From Bacillus sp. UNC438CL73TsuS30 (GTDB lineage Bacteria; Bacillota; Bacilli; Bacillales; Cytobacillaceae), in the NCBI RefSeq assembly GCF_000482325.1, contig NZ_KI535295.1, forward strand, positions 1,103,060 to 1,167,059: a stretch of 64,000 bases of DNA. The letters run 5' to 3'. Of the stretch, positions 1 to 7,405 are shown piece after piece. Both the position numbers and the translations under genes were made by a program. The number at the start of each line of letters is the position of its first letter. Position 1 is the first letter of the stretch. The notes under the pieces are model-generated. The model saw only the letters and a program-made list of their open reading frames with translations. It did no database searches and was not told where the DNA came from.

Positions 1-197
1 GGGATTTTATGATTATTCACATCATATGAAAATCTTTCCGGCAGGTGCCTAGATATTTCAATCCTACAGTAATTTTCTTTAATAATTCGGTGAAAAAATC
101 AAAAATCCTGTTCACATCAGAAATTTTTAAAAAATTATGTTCATGTTATATCCAATCTCATTTAGTCAAGGGGTGCCAACTAAGAAGTGGATATAAC
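1..197. other. Intergenic or upstream region, no gene identified
   Basis: No convincing reading frame was found here on either strand. The stretch is AT-rich. Its right part holds the left arm of a long inverted repeat (139-153) that belongs to the regulatory region of the following TetR gene. It may be the tail end of an operon outside the window. Confidence 0.4.
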
Positions 198-264
198 ATG
201 AACTATGGTTCATAGTATTACATGGTTTAAGTAAACTGTCAATGGAAATATGAACAGAGGTTCA
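139..264. promoter_or_regulatory. Operator-like inverted repeats before the TetR gene
   Basis: Three related dyads are visible. A 15-bp exact inverted repeat has arms at 139-153 and 189-203 (GTTCATGTTATATCC and its complement). ATGAAC-TATG-GTTCAT lies at 198-213, and TGAAC-AGAG-GTTCA at 251-264. The last two share the half-site TGAAC with 4-bp spacing, as expected for a TetR dimer. The 251-264 site overlaps the probable -35 region of a promoter with -10 TATGAT at 283-288, which suggests autorepression. The dyads are seen directly; binding by the TetR protein is inferred. Confidence 0.6.
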
Positions 265-306
265 CCTTTTTGTAATTTATGATATGATTGGATCTGAGGT
301 GATAAA

Positions 307-972
307 ATGTCAGACCGTGAAGACCAGTTGGTTGGTGATTTTCCACTTGTTCCAAAACAAGAGCGTGCTCAGCAAAAAAGGAATGCTCTCCTAGAAAGTG
401 GGCATGCGTTGTTTATTTCAAAGGGCTATGAACAAACAACCGCAAAGGAAATTGCCGCCAAAGCAGGGGTTGCTACAGGGACCTTTTATCGGTATTTTTT
501 AGATAAACGTCAATTATTAATGGCGCTATTAGAAGATAAAATTGAAAAACTGATGCCTCCTGAACCAAGCTGGGTAATCGGGAATCCTGAAACAAGGTTA
601 GCTGAACTGTTTGAAGTGCATGGGAATAGATTGCAGCGGCTTGGATTACATCGTGTGTTACCTGAATTAATATTAAAGGATCCGGAGCTTTCAAAGGTTA
701 TAGCTTCTGCAAAATTGAAAATTCACAGCAGAATCTATGCAGGATTGGAAAAAGCTAGTGAGAAGGGTCTAACCTGGAATGACTTAGATTTAAACACACT
801 TACTTGGTCGATCATGCTGCTTGCTGAGAATACAACCGGTAAAGTGTTGGAATCAGGGGATACCGAGGAATATCAAAAAACTGCTAAAATAATCTGTAGA
901 ATGGTTTTCCCTCCTGAGGTATTGAAAAAATTACAAACTGACGAAAATTACGAAGAAAATTTAGAGAATTGA
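307..972 (+). CDS. TetR/AcrR family transcriptional regulator
   Basis: This 221-residue protein has an N-terminal TetR helix-turn-helix at about residues 22-70, including AAKAGVATGTFYRYF, the typical recognition-helix region. The C-terminal ligand-binding domain is divergent, so the inducer cannot be named. The ATG at 307 follows a GAGGTG ribosome-binding site. Repeated TGAAC-N4-GTTCA dyads upstream are good candidates for its own operator. Only 18 bases separate its stop codon from the TTG of the disrupted alarmone synthetase gene, so the two were probably co-transcribed. Family assignment is secure and the regulon is unknown. Confidence 0.88.
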   Translation: MSDREDQLVGDFPLVPKQERAQQKRNALLESGHALFISKGYEQTTAKEIAAKAGVATGTFYRYFLDKRQLLMALLEDKIEKLMPPEPSWVIGNPETRLAELFEVHGNRLQRLGLHRVLPELILKDPELSKVIASAKLKIHSRIYAGLEKASEKGLTWNDLDLNTLTWSIMLLAENTTGKVLESGDTEEYQKTAKIICRMVFPPEVLKKLQTDENYEENLEN

Positions 973-990
973 GAGAGAGGGAGTTTTCGG

Positions 991-1740
991 TTGGAAATTG
1001 AACAATTCCTTAATATAAAAGAGATTAAAGAATTAAAGGTTGAATTAACACGTTTTATGATGGCCTATAAGTTTGCCTTGGATGAAATGAATACAAAAAT
1101 AAGTATTCTTCAGGATGAATTTAATTTTATACATGACTATAACCCGATCGAGCATGTGAATTCGCGGTAAAAATCGCCGGAAAGTATTTTAAAAAAGGTT
1201 TACCGCAAAGATTTTGATTTTACGTTAGCCAGCATCAAGGAAAATATTAAGGATATTGCGGGAATAAGAATTACCTGTTCCTTTCGCTCTGATATTTATG
1301 AAATAAGTAAAATGATTGCAAACCAAAAGGATGTTAGAGTTGTTGAATATAAAGATTACATTCAAAATCCCAAACCAAATGGCTATCAAAGCTTGCATCT
1401 TATTTTGGAAGTACCAATCTTTATGTCTGACCGGGAGGAATTAGTTTATGTCGAAGTCCAAATCCGAACGATCGCAATGGATTTTTGGGCAAGTTTAGAG
1501 CATAAAATTTATTACAAGTATAATGAGGAAGTTCCTCAGAAAATGATTGTAGAGTTAAAGGAAGCTGCAACCATGGCTACTCATTTAGATCAAAAAATGG
1601 AACGACTTCACAAAGAAATATCGGTCATCAAAGAGGAGAATAAAAGAAAAGAAGAGACAAGTATTTTTAATCTTGTTGGTCATCAATTCTCTATTCCCAT
1701 GTTAGAGACATTAATGGAAAAGGTCGGGGACCGAAAGTAA
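991..1740 (+). pseudogene. Small RelA/SpoT-like (p)ppGpp synthetase, interrupted by an in-frame stop
   Basis: Reading from TTG 991, behind a purine-rich ribosome-binding site, gives 249 codons of a small alarmone synthetase like Bacillus YwaC or YjbM. NPIEHV, SPESILKK, ENIKDIAGIRITCSF, NGYQSLHLI and VEVQIRT are all in one frame. A TAA at 1168-1170 splits the frame at codon 60, where relatives have a residue of the basic (S)RxK substrate-binding segment. No frameshift is needed. The 3' part alone (from ATG 1312) lacks the first half of the synthetase core. This is either a recent nonsense mutation or a sequencing error. Such enzymes make (p)ppGpp from ATP and GDP/GTP. Confidence 0.75.
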
Positions 1741-1770
1741 AAGCACTTTTTTTAAAAGGTGCTTTTTTTA
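1739..1770 (+). terminator. Rho-independent terminator after the alarmone synthetase pseudogene
   Basis: The hairpin AAAGCACTT / AAGGTGCTTT is followed by a run of seven T. It ends the TetR-synthetase transcript. Confidence 0.8.
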
Positions 1771-1826
1771 TCGCTCTTTAAGGCGAATTTACCCATATAT
1801 AAATGGAAAATATTTTATTTTTTTGT

Positions 1827-1860
1827 TTGACATTTTACTATAGGGGGGTATAGTATATTA
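1827..1860 (+). promoter_or_regulatory. Promoter with CsoR-type copper operator
   Basis: TTGACA at 1827-1832 and TATAGT at 1849-1854, 16 bp apart, form a SigA-type promoter. Overlapping it is the pseudo-palindrome TACTATA-GGGGGG-TATAGTA (1836-1855). A G-tract flanked by an A/T dyad is the form of CsoR operators. It would make transcription of the His-rich secreted protein copper-inducible. Confidence 0.65.
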
Positions 1861-1941
1861 TATATTAAAACTACAAAAATTAAAATAAATTTTAGCTGAC
1901 AGGTTAGATTAAATACCAAATAATAGAAGGGAAGTAATAAA

Positions 1942-2775
1942 ATGAAAAAATGGGCTCTTGCAGCAATAGTCTATTTGCTCGCCATTATTGGCGGCTATTG
2001 GGTATACGATGCCAATTTTAAGACGGAAGCTAAGACAACGATGGATATGAATCATGAATCACTGGTGTCAACGAGTGAAAGTCATGCCCAAAATGAGTCA
2101 GGGTCGGCCCACCATCATGAAAGTACAGGTATAGAAGCAGGAGAAGTAAAACCAACTTTTAGCTATAAAGATGGCAATATAGAAATTACGCTAAAGGATA
2201 TGCAAAATAATCCTGTTAATGACCTCGATGTTAATCATGAAAAATTGATGCATTTAATTGTGGTGAATGATCATTTGGATCAGTATTATCACATCCATCC
2301 AAAAAAAGTAGGTCCCGGGAAATTTGTAATTCGCTATCCGTTAGCAGAAGGTAAATATATAGCGTTCATTGATGTGAAGCCAAAAAACCTGGATTATAAA
2401 GTGGAACCTGTTCCTTTTAATGTTGGTAATCCAGTGTCTTCCCATACCCATCCAGCATTAGTTCCAGATCAAACTTTTGTAAAAACAATAGATGGAGAGA
2501 AAGTGGAGTTGAACGTAAGTTCTTTTGAAGCCGGGACTCCTGTGACATTAGTGTTTCAATTGGATGACTCCAAACTTGAGCAGTATTTAGGTGCTGCTGG
2601 TCATGTTGTTATTCTAAACGAAAATGTAAATCAATACTTGCATGTCCATCCAAAAGATGAACAAAGACCCGTGTTCGAAACCCAATTTGACCATCCCGGC
2701 ACCTATAAAATTTGGGCCGAATTTAAACAGGCTGGAAAAGTTAGAGTATTTCCATTTATAATTAAAATTAAGTAA
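1942..2775 (+). CDS. Secreted or membrane-anchored His-rich protein, probably copper-related
   Basis: This 277-residue protein starts with a single hydrophobic segment (about residues 4-23) acting as signal anchor, then a His/Ser-rich linker containing HHH. Two similar beta-rich domains follow (about 55-145 and 160-277), each with a segment of the type HLIVVNDHLDQYYHIHP or HVVILNENVNQYLHVHP. The paired HxHP motifs suggest metal binding outside the cell. ATG 1942 follows GAAGGGAAG. A CsoR-like operator upstream and csoR-copZ downstream point to copper handling. I do not recognise a named family with certainty; a YtkA/FixH-like fold is possible. Copper function is inferred from context and His content. 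Confidence 0.6.
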   Translation: MKKWALAAIVYLLAIIGGYWVYDANFKTEAKTTMDMNHESLVSTSESHAQNESGSAHHHESTGIEAGEVKPTFSYKDGNIEITLKDMQNNPVNDLDVNHEKLMHLIVVNDHLDQYYHIHPKKVGPGKFVIRYPLAEGKYIAFIDVKPKNLDYKVEPVPFNVGNPVSSHTHPALVPDQTFVKTIDGEKVELNVSSFEAGTPVTLVFQLDDSKLEQYLGAAGHVVILNENVNQYLHVHPKDEQRPVFETQFDHPGTYKIWAEFKQAGKVRVFPFIIKIK

Positions 2776-2825
2776 TCATCCATTTATATGTTATAGGATT
2801 GTCAGCCTATGTCTAATCCATTACG

Positions 2826-2840
2826 ATACCGGGGTATGAT
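2826..2840 (+). promoter_or_regulatory. Second CsoR-type operator, before csoR
   Basis: ATACCGGGGTAT (2826-2837) is a GC-cored palindrome of the CsoR operator type, directly before the csoR ribosome-binding site and overlapping possible -10 sequences (TATGAT at 2835-2840). Autoregulation of csoR-copZ is inferred. Confidence 0.6.
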
Positions 2841-2866
2841 ATGATAATGAAAAGGAGGGCGTGCGG

Positions 2867-3214
2867 ATGTCTATTGATCATAATAATGAAGAGGTAATCG
2901 TGGATGATGAGTGCTGCGCTTCAGAAGGAAGCCACAGAAAAAGCCATCATTCAGATAAGGTAAAAAACAATCTCGTAACACGTCTCAATCGGATTGAGGG
3001 CCAGATTCGTGGAATTAAAGGATTGATTGAAAAAGATACGTACTGTGATGATGTGATTACGCAAATTTCCGCAACCCAATCAGCTCTAAATAGTGTGGCA
3101 AAGATTTTATTAGAGGGACATTTAAAAAGCTGTGTACTTGAAAGAATTCAAGAAGGGGACATGGAGGTTCTTGATGAGGTTCTAGTAACGATTCAAAAAT
3201 TAATGAAAAAATAA
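2867..3214 (+). CDS. csoR: Copper-sensing transcriptional repressor CsoR
   Basis: This DUF156/CsoR-family repressor releases DNA when it binds Cu(I). From ATG 2867 it has 115 residues. The metal ligands are present with exact family spacing: Cys60, His85 and Cys89 (25 and 4 residues apart, as in characterised CsoR proteins). The DNA-binding helix contains RLNRIEGQIRGI. ATG 2867 is preferred because GGAGG lies 8 bp upstream; GTG 2861 is too close. The N-terminal tail (about 30 residues) is long for the family and carries CC and HxxxHH, possible extra metal ligands. copZ follows 14 bp downstream. Confidence 0.9.
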   Translation: MSIDHNNEEVIVDDECCASEGSHRKSHHSDKVKNNLVTRLNRIEGQIRGIKGLIEKDTYCDDVITQISATQSALNSVAKILLEGHLKSCVLERIQEGDMEVLDEVLVTIQKLMKK

Positions 3215-3228
3215 CGGGGGTTATAAAC

Positions 3229-3435
3229 ATGGAAAGCATTACGTTAAATGTTAAGGGTATGTCCTGCGGCCATTGTGTAAAGGCAGTGGAAGGCAGTGTC
3301 GGAGAGCTTCAAGGTGTGAAGAAGGTACAGGTTCATTTAGATAAAGGTACAGTTGATATCGAATTCGATCAAAATGTTGTTACGGTTAGCAAACTAAAAG
3401 AAACGATTGATGATCAAGGATATGATGTAGTGTAG
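3229..3435 (+). CDS. copZ: Copper chaperone CopZ
   Basis: This 68-residue heavy-metal-associated domain covers the whole protein. The MSCGHC motif (residues 11-16) is the Cu(I)-binding MxCxxC of CopZ, which passes copper to the CopA ATPase and to CsoR. It lies 14 bp after csoR and is almost certainly co-transcribed with it. The usual next gene, copA, is absent: a TPP riboswitch and an unrelated operon follow, so the exporter must be elsewhere. Confidence 0.92.
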   Translation: MESITLNVKGMSCGHCVKAVEGSVGELQGVKKVQVHLDKGTVDIEFDQNVVTVSKLKETIDDQGYDVV

Positions 3436-3511
3436 GATCAGTAAAAATTATATACTAGCAATATAGATTACTTCTGTTATAATAAGTAGGGAAATAAACT
3501 TCATACTGTAA

Positions 3512-3602
3512 AATGTAGGGGAGCCGGTGTAGCCGGTTGAGAGTTCGTTCTAAAAACGATGACCCTTGGAACCTGATCTGGTTAGTACCGGCGGAGGGAA
3601 CA
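3512..3602 (+). promoter_or_regulatory. TPP (THI-box) riboswitch
   Basis: Conserved THI-element segments appear in order: GGGGAGCC, GGTTGAGAG, GACCCTTGGAACCTGATC and GGTTAGTACCGGCGGAGGGAA. It lies about 190 bp before a thiamine-precursor uptake operon, with an intrinsic terminator between. That arrangement fits transcription attenuation in which TPP turns the operon off. Confidence 0.95.
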
Positions 3603-3634
3603 TATTCTTAAACAAATAAATTGTTTGCCAATAT

Positions 3635-3675
3635 GCACTCGAGGTTCTTAGAACTCGGGTGCTTTATTTGTTTTG
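3635..3675 (+). terminator. Riboswitch-controlled terminator
   Basis: GCACTCGAGGTTCT pairs with AGAACTCGGGTGC, followed by TTTATTTGTTTT. It is the expression platform of the TPP riboswitch. Confidence 0.85.
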
Positions 3676-3794
3676 GGGCAATTTTTGTTCTATTATGCTT
3701 ATAGTAGCTAAATCGGTCTGCAAAATGAATTCTAGTTTATTTCCACTATTCATTCCGAACATTTCGGAAATTTTACATATGGGGGATTTAAAAA

Positions 3795-4787
3795 ATGAAG
3801 AAGTGGCTTATAGTACTACTCACTGTTTTCCTGATTGCCGGGTGCAGCAGCAAAAAAGAAACAGATACGGCGAAGGAAAATACCAAAAAGCTTAAAAAGA
3901 TTACGGTCGTTCTTGACTGGACACCTAACACGAATCATACAGGACTTTATGTTGCAAAAGCAAAGGGATATTTCAAGGATCAAGGCTTAGACGTTGATAT
4001 CATTCAGCCGGGCGAAACAGGTGCTGATCAGCTTGTTGCGTCTGGAAAAGCGGATTTTGGCGTGGGCTATCAGGAGGGTGTCACACAGGCACGTGTCCAA
4101 GGTGTTCCCCTTGTATCCATTGCCGCGGTTATTCAGCACAATACATCGGGATTTGCTTCGCCCGTTGACAAAAATATTAAAGCACCAAAAGACTTTGTAG
4201 GAAAAACATACGGTGGATGGGGTTCTCCTGTTGAAAAGTCTGTCATTACTTCTTTAATGGATAAAGAACATGCCAATGCAAATAAAGTGAAAATCATTAA
4301 TATGGGAGATACAGATTTTTTCACGGCTGTGAAAAGGGATGTTGATTTTGCCTGGATTTATTACGGTTGGACCGGTGTAGAGGCAGAGCTTCGCCATCAA
4401 AAAATCAACATGATCTACCTTACTGATTATTCTAAGAAACTTGACTATTATACACCAGTGTTAGAAACAAACGAAAAGATGATTGCAAATAATCCTGATA
4501 CCGTTAAGGCATTTTTAAAGGCAGCATCACAAGGGTATGAGTTTGCGATAAAAAATCCTGATCAAGCAGCAGATATTCTTATCAAAGCGGCGCCGGATTT
4601 AGATCCAAAGCTTGTCAAAGCAAGTCAAAAATGGTTATCACCAAAGTACCAGGACGATGCAACAAAGTGGGGATTACAGAAAAAGACAGTTTGGGAAAAC
4701 TATGCTTCTTGGATGTACGATCACAAGCTTCTTGATAAAAAGCTTGATGCCGAAAAAGCATTTACAAATGAATTTTTACCAAAATAA
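3795..4787 (+). CDS. thiY: Thiamine-precursor ABC transporter substrate-binding lipoprotein (ThiY-like)
   Basis: This is a 330-residue NMT1/THI5-like solute-binding protein. A lipoprotein signal peptide ends at IAGC (cleavage before Cys17). The mature part begins with the family motif ITVVLDWTPNTNHTGLYVAK. ThiY proteins bind formylaminopyrimidine, a breakdown product of thiamine, for salvage into the pyrimidine branch. It is the first gene behind the TPP riboswitch and is followed by thiamine-binding, permease and ATPase genes. Family assignment is firm. The exact ligand (formylaminopyrimidine, hydroxymethylpyrimidine or thiamine) is inferred. Confidence 0.85.
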   Translation: MKKWLIVLLTVFLIAGCSSKKETDTAKENTKKLKKITVVLDWTPNTNHTGLYVAKAKGYFKDQGLDVDIIQPGETGADQLVASGKADFGVGYQEGVTQARVQGVPLVSIAAVIQHNTSGFASPVDKNIKAPKDFVGKTYGGWGSPVEKSVITSLMDKEHANANKVKIINMGDTDFFTAVKRDVDFAWIYYGWTGVEAELRHQKINMIYLTDYSKKLDYYTPVLETNEKMIANNPDTVKAFLKAASQGYEFAIKNPDQAADILIKAAPDLDPKLVKASQKWLSPKYQDDATKWGLQKKTVWENYASWMYDHKLLDKKLDAEKAFTNEFLPK

Positions 4788-4801
4788 TGGAGGGGTTTCA
4801 C

Positions 4802-5092
4802 ATGGCAAATGCCTTAGTGAGCATTCAAATTATACCGAAAACAAAGGATGGAGAAGATGTTATTCCTTATGTGGATGAAGCCATCCGTATTATTGATGAA
4901 TCTGGAGTAAAATATCAGGTTCATCCTTTGGAGACCACGATGGAAGGTGAGTTGGAACACTTATTTAGTGTTATCACCAAAATGAATGAGCGCATGATGG
5001 AGATTGGCAGCAAAAACGTGATTTCTCAAATCAAAGTATTGTATCAGCCGTCAGGAATCACGATGGATCAATTAACGGAGAAGTACCGCTAA
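4802..5092 (+). CDS. Thiamine-binding protein, MTH1187/YkoF-like family
   Basis: This 96-residue protein belongs to the small MTH1187 (DUF77) family of ferredoxin-like folds related to the thiamine-binding YkoF protein. VSIQIIPKTKDGEDVIPYVD near the start and the HPLETTMEGELEHLF segment are typical. ATG 4802 is preferred over ATG 4787 because GGAGGGG lies 8 bp before it. It sits between the substrate-binding protein and permease genes of the riboswitch operon, which supports a role in binding or delivering thiamine or its precursors in the cytoplasm. Confidence 0.82.
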   Translation: MANALVSIQIIPKTKDGEDVIPYVDEAIRIIDESGVKYQVHPLETTMEGELEHLFSVITKMNERMMEIGSKNVISQIKVLYQPSGITMDQLTEKYR

Positions 5093-5093
5093 T

Positions 5094-5861
5094 ATGAAGA
5101 AACTGCTTTTAAAAGGGTGGAGACCAGTATTGGTTCTCCTCCTTTTGTTCGTGATATGGGAAATTGTCGTTAAAACCGCAAAGATTGAGGAGTGGCTGCT
5201 GCCGGCACCATCGAAGATTTTTGCTGAAGCCATCCACGGCTGGAGTGAATTTTATCCGGATTTATTCTCGACAACAAAAATTGCTTTATTTGGTTTTGTA
5301 ATCGGCGCGGCGATTGGCTTAGTTGTGGCGTTGGTGCTTTACTTAATACCGGTTTTACGAGATTCTTTTTATCCGCTGCTCATACTATCCCAAAATGTCC
5401 CGACCATTGTACTTGCACCGCTGTTAGTAATTTGGTTTGGATTTGGTCTGCTGCCAAAAATGATTGTCATCACCCTGGTTTGCTTTTTTCCAATAACGGT
5501 TGCGGCATTGGACGGCTTCAGGCAGACTCCCGCAGAGCTTAGACATTATATGATGATGGCGGGTGCTTCGAAAACGCAGGTTTTTTGGAAGCTGGAGTTT
5601 CCCTTTGCATTGCCATCGATTTTTTCCGGTTTGAAAATTTCAGCAACCTATAGTGTGATGGGTGCTGTTATTTCTGAATGGCTTGGGGCTAAACAGGGAA
5701 TTGGCGTCTATATGACAATGGCATCCTCTTCGTTCCGCACCGACCGTGTGTTTGTTGCGATTTTTGCCATTATGCTTTTAAGCTTATTATTTTTTCTAAT
5801 AATTGTGGTGGTGGAACGAAGGATGGTCCGCTGGCAGGTGAAAGGGGATGAAGGAAAATGA
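5094..5861 (+). CDS. thiX: ABC transporter permease (ThiX-like)
   Basis: This 255-residue inner-membrane permease of the SsuC/TauC/ThiX type has about six hydrophobic segments. The EAA loop that contacts the ATPase is seen near residue 155 (MMMAGASKTQVFWKLEFPFA). Its ATG is one base after the stop of the preceding gene, and its 3' end overlaps the ATPase start by 4 bases, so translation is coupled. It is the membrane channel of the thiamine-precursor transporter. Confidence 0.86.
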   Translation: MKKLLLKGWRPVLVLLLLFVIWEIVVKTAKIEEWLLPAPSKIFAEAIHGWSEFYPDLFSTTKIALFGFVIGAAIGLVVALVLYLIPVLRDSFYPLLILSQNVPTIVLAPLLVIWFGFGLLPKMIVITLVCFFPITVAALDGFRQTPAELRHYMMMAGASKTQVFWKLEFPFALPSIFSGLKISATYSVMGAVISEWLGAKQGIGVYMTMASSSFRTDRVFVAIFAIMLLSLLFFLIIVVVERRMVRWQVKGDEGK

Positions 5862-6604
5862 GTCATCTTATGCTGAAAGATGTTTCGAAAAGCTTCGGAG
5901 CAAACGAAGTCATGAACGGTATGAATTTTTCTATCAAAAAAGATGAGTTTGTTTCCATCATAGGTCCTTCGGGCAGCGGCAAGAGTACGATTTTTAATTT
6001 AATCGGTGGGATGCTGGCCCCGGATCACGGTCAAATCCTGCTTGAAAATAAGGTTATTAACGGAAAGCGCGGTTTGATCAGTTATATGCCGCAGACCCCT
6101 TCGCTGCTTCCATGGAGGACCATCCTTGATAATGTGGTCCTTGGACAGGAGCTTCAAGGCAAAAAAGAAATCAGTAAGGCAAAGGAAATGCTTGAGATTG
6201 CCGGTCTTGCTGATTATGACAAAGCTTATCCGCATGAACTCTCCGGTGGAATGAAACAACGGGCGGCTTTTATCCGTGCTTTATTAAGTCCGCAAGCAGT
6301 GATTTGTTTGGATGAACCTTTTTCAGCTTTGGACGAATTAACCCGTTTCGAGATGCAAAAATGGCTGTTATCTGTGTGGGAGACACACAAAAGGACGGTC
6401 CTGTTTATTACCCATAATATTGAAGAAGCCTTGTATCTTTCCGACCGAATTCTTGTGTTATCGCAAAAGCCATCGAAGGTAATTAGTGAAATGGAAGTGC
6501 CGTTTGCGAGACCACGGGATGCAAGCATTCTGCTGGAAGAGCCATTTTTGCAGTGGAAACGCAAGGTTCATTATACCTTAACGGGGCAGGTGGTAATGCG
6601 ATGA
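5858..6604 (+). CDS. thiZ: ABC transporter ATP-binding protein (ThiZ-like)
   Basis: This 248-residue ATPase has Walker A GPSGSGKST (about residues 37-45), signature LSGGMKQR, Walker B AVICLDEPFSALD and a switch His in FITHN. It energises the ThiX channel. The start overlaps the permease stop (ATGA-type). The 3' end overlaps the ATG of the TatD-like hydrolase in the same way, which ties that enzyme to the transporter operon. Confidence 0.88.
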   Translation: MSHLMLKDVSKSFGANEVMNGMNFSIKKDEFVSIIGPSGSGKSTIFNLIGGMLAPDHGQILLENKVINGKRGLISYMPQTPSLLPWRTILDNVVLGQELQGKKEISKAKEMLEIAGLADYDKAYPHELSGGMKQRAAFIRALLSPQAVICLDEPFSALDELTRFEMQKWLLSVWETHKRTVLFITHNIEEALYLSDRILVLSQKPSKVISEMEVPFARPRDASILLEEPFLQWKRKVHYTLTGQVVMR

Positions 6605-7371
6605 AAATGATCGATGCCCATATTCATCTAGATCATTATAAAGACGAAGAAATTCAGGTTCTCATGGATGAGGCTAGTCTGACCGATGCTCTCGTTTCGG
6701 TTTCGTTTGACCTTGAATCTTGTAAGAGAAATCTTAAGTTGGCTAGAGAGTTTGATAAGGTTAGACCTGCTTTCGGATTTCATCCTGAACAGCCGCTTCC
6801 AATTGTGGAGGAGCAGGAAAGGCTTTTTCAGTGGATGGAGGAGCATCGAACGGAAATGATTGCGGTTGGCGAGGTAGGGCTTCCTTATTACAGGAAAGCG
6901 GATCGGAAGATTTCTGCAAGAGAGTATACGGAGTATATTGCGTTATTGGAGATTTTCATACAAAGGGCGAAAGAATGGAAAAAACCGATTGTTCTTCATG
7001 CGGTCTATGATGATGCCCCCATTGTTTGTGATCTTTTAGAAAAATGCTCATGGAATCAGGCCCATTTTCATTGGTTCAAGGGAGACGAAAAGACCATTGC
7101 CAGGATGATTGAAAACGGCTATTTCATTTCTGTGACACCGGATGTGGTCTATGAAGAGGAAATCCAGCAATTAGTGTCCATCTATCCTCTGGAACAATTG
7201 ATGGTTGAAACGGATGGGCCATGGCCATTTGAAGGACCATTCACAGGGAGGATGACCCATCCGAATATGATGGAAGAATCGATTCGTGTGATTGCTGAAA
7301 TTAAAGGACTTTCAGTTGGTGAGGTTTCAGAAAAATTACGTGAAAATACGGTTTCGTTTTATCAAATTTAG
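6601..7371 (+). CDS. TatD-family metal-dependent hydrolase in the thiamine salvage operon
   Basis: This 256-residue TatD/amidohydrolase-superfamily protein shows metal ligands in the DAHIHLD motif near the start, in VLHAVYDD, in HFHWFKG and in VETDGPWPF. ATG 6601 overlaps the ThiZ stop codon; the longer upstream reading frame lacks a ribosome-binding site. TatD proteins are usually called deoxyribonucleases, but co-expression under a TPP riboswitch with a thiamine-precursor importer suggests a small-molecule role, such as hydrolysing an imported pyrimidine derivative. The family is clear and the substrate is unknown. Confidence 0.8.
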   Translation: MKMIDAHIHLDHYKDEEIQVLMDEASLTDALVSVSFDLESCKRNLKLAREFDKVRPAFGFHPEQPLPIVEEQERLFQWMEEHRTEMIAVGEVGLPYYRKADRKISAREYTEYIALLEIFIQRAKEWKKPIVLHAVYDDAPIVCDLLEKCSWNQAHFHWFKGDEKTIARMIENGYFISVTPDVVYEEEIQQLVSIYPLEQLMVETDGPWPFEGPFTGRMTHPNMMEESIRVIAEIKGLSVGEVSEKLRENTVSFYQI

Positions 7372-7405
7372 AGCGTCTCAGCTTAAAAGGTGAGACGCTT
7401 CTTTT
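7372..7405 (+). terminator. Terminator of the thi operon
   Basis: GAGCGTCTCA pairs with TGAGACGCTTC, followed by a T-rich tract. It separates the operon from the convergent deacetylase gene. Confidence 0.8.

Noticed and set aside
3659-3895. Plus-strand frame after the TPP riboswitch
   Set aside because: It covers the terminator and the start of thiY in another frame and has no family features.
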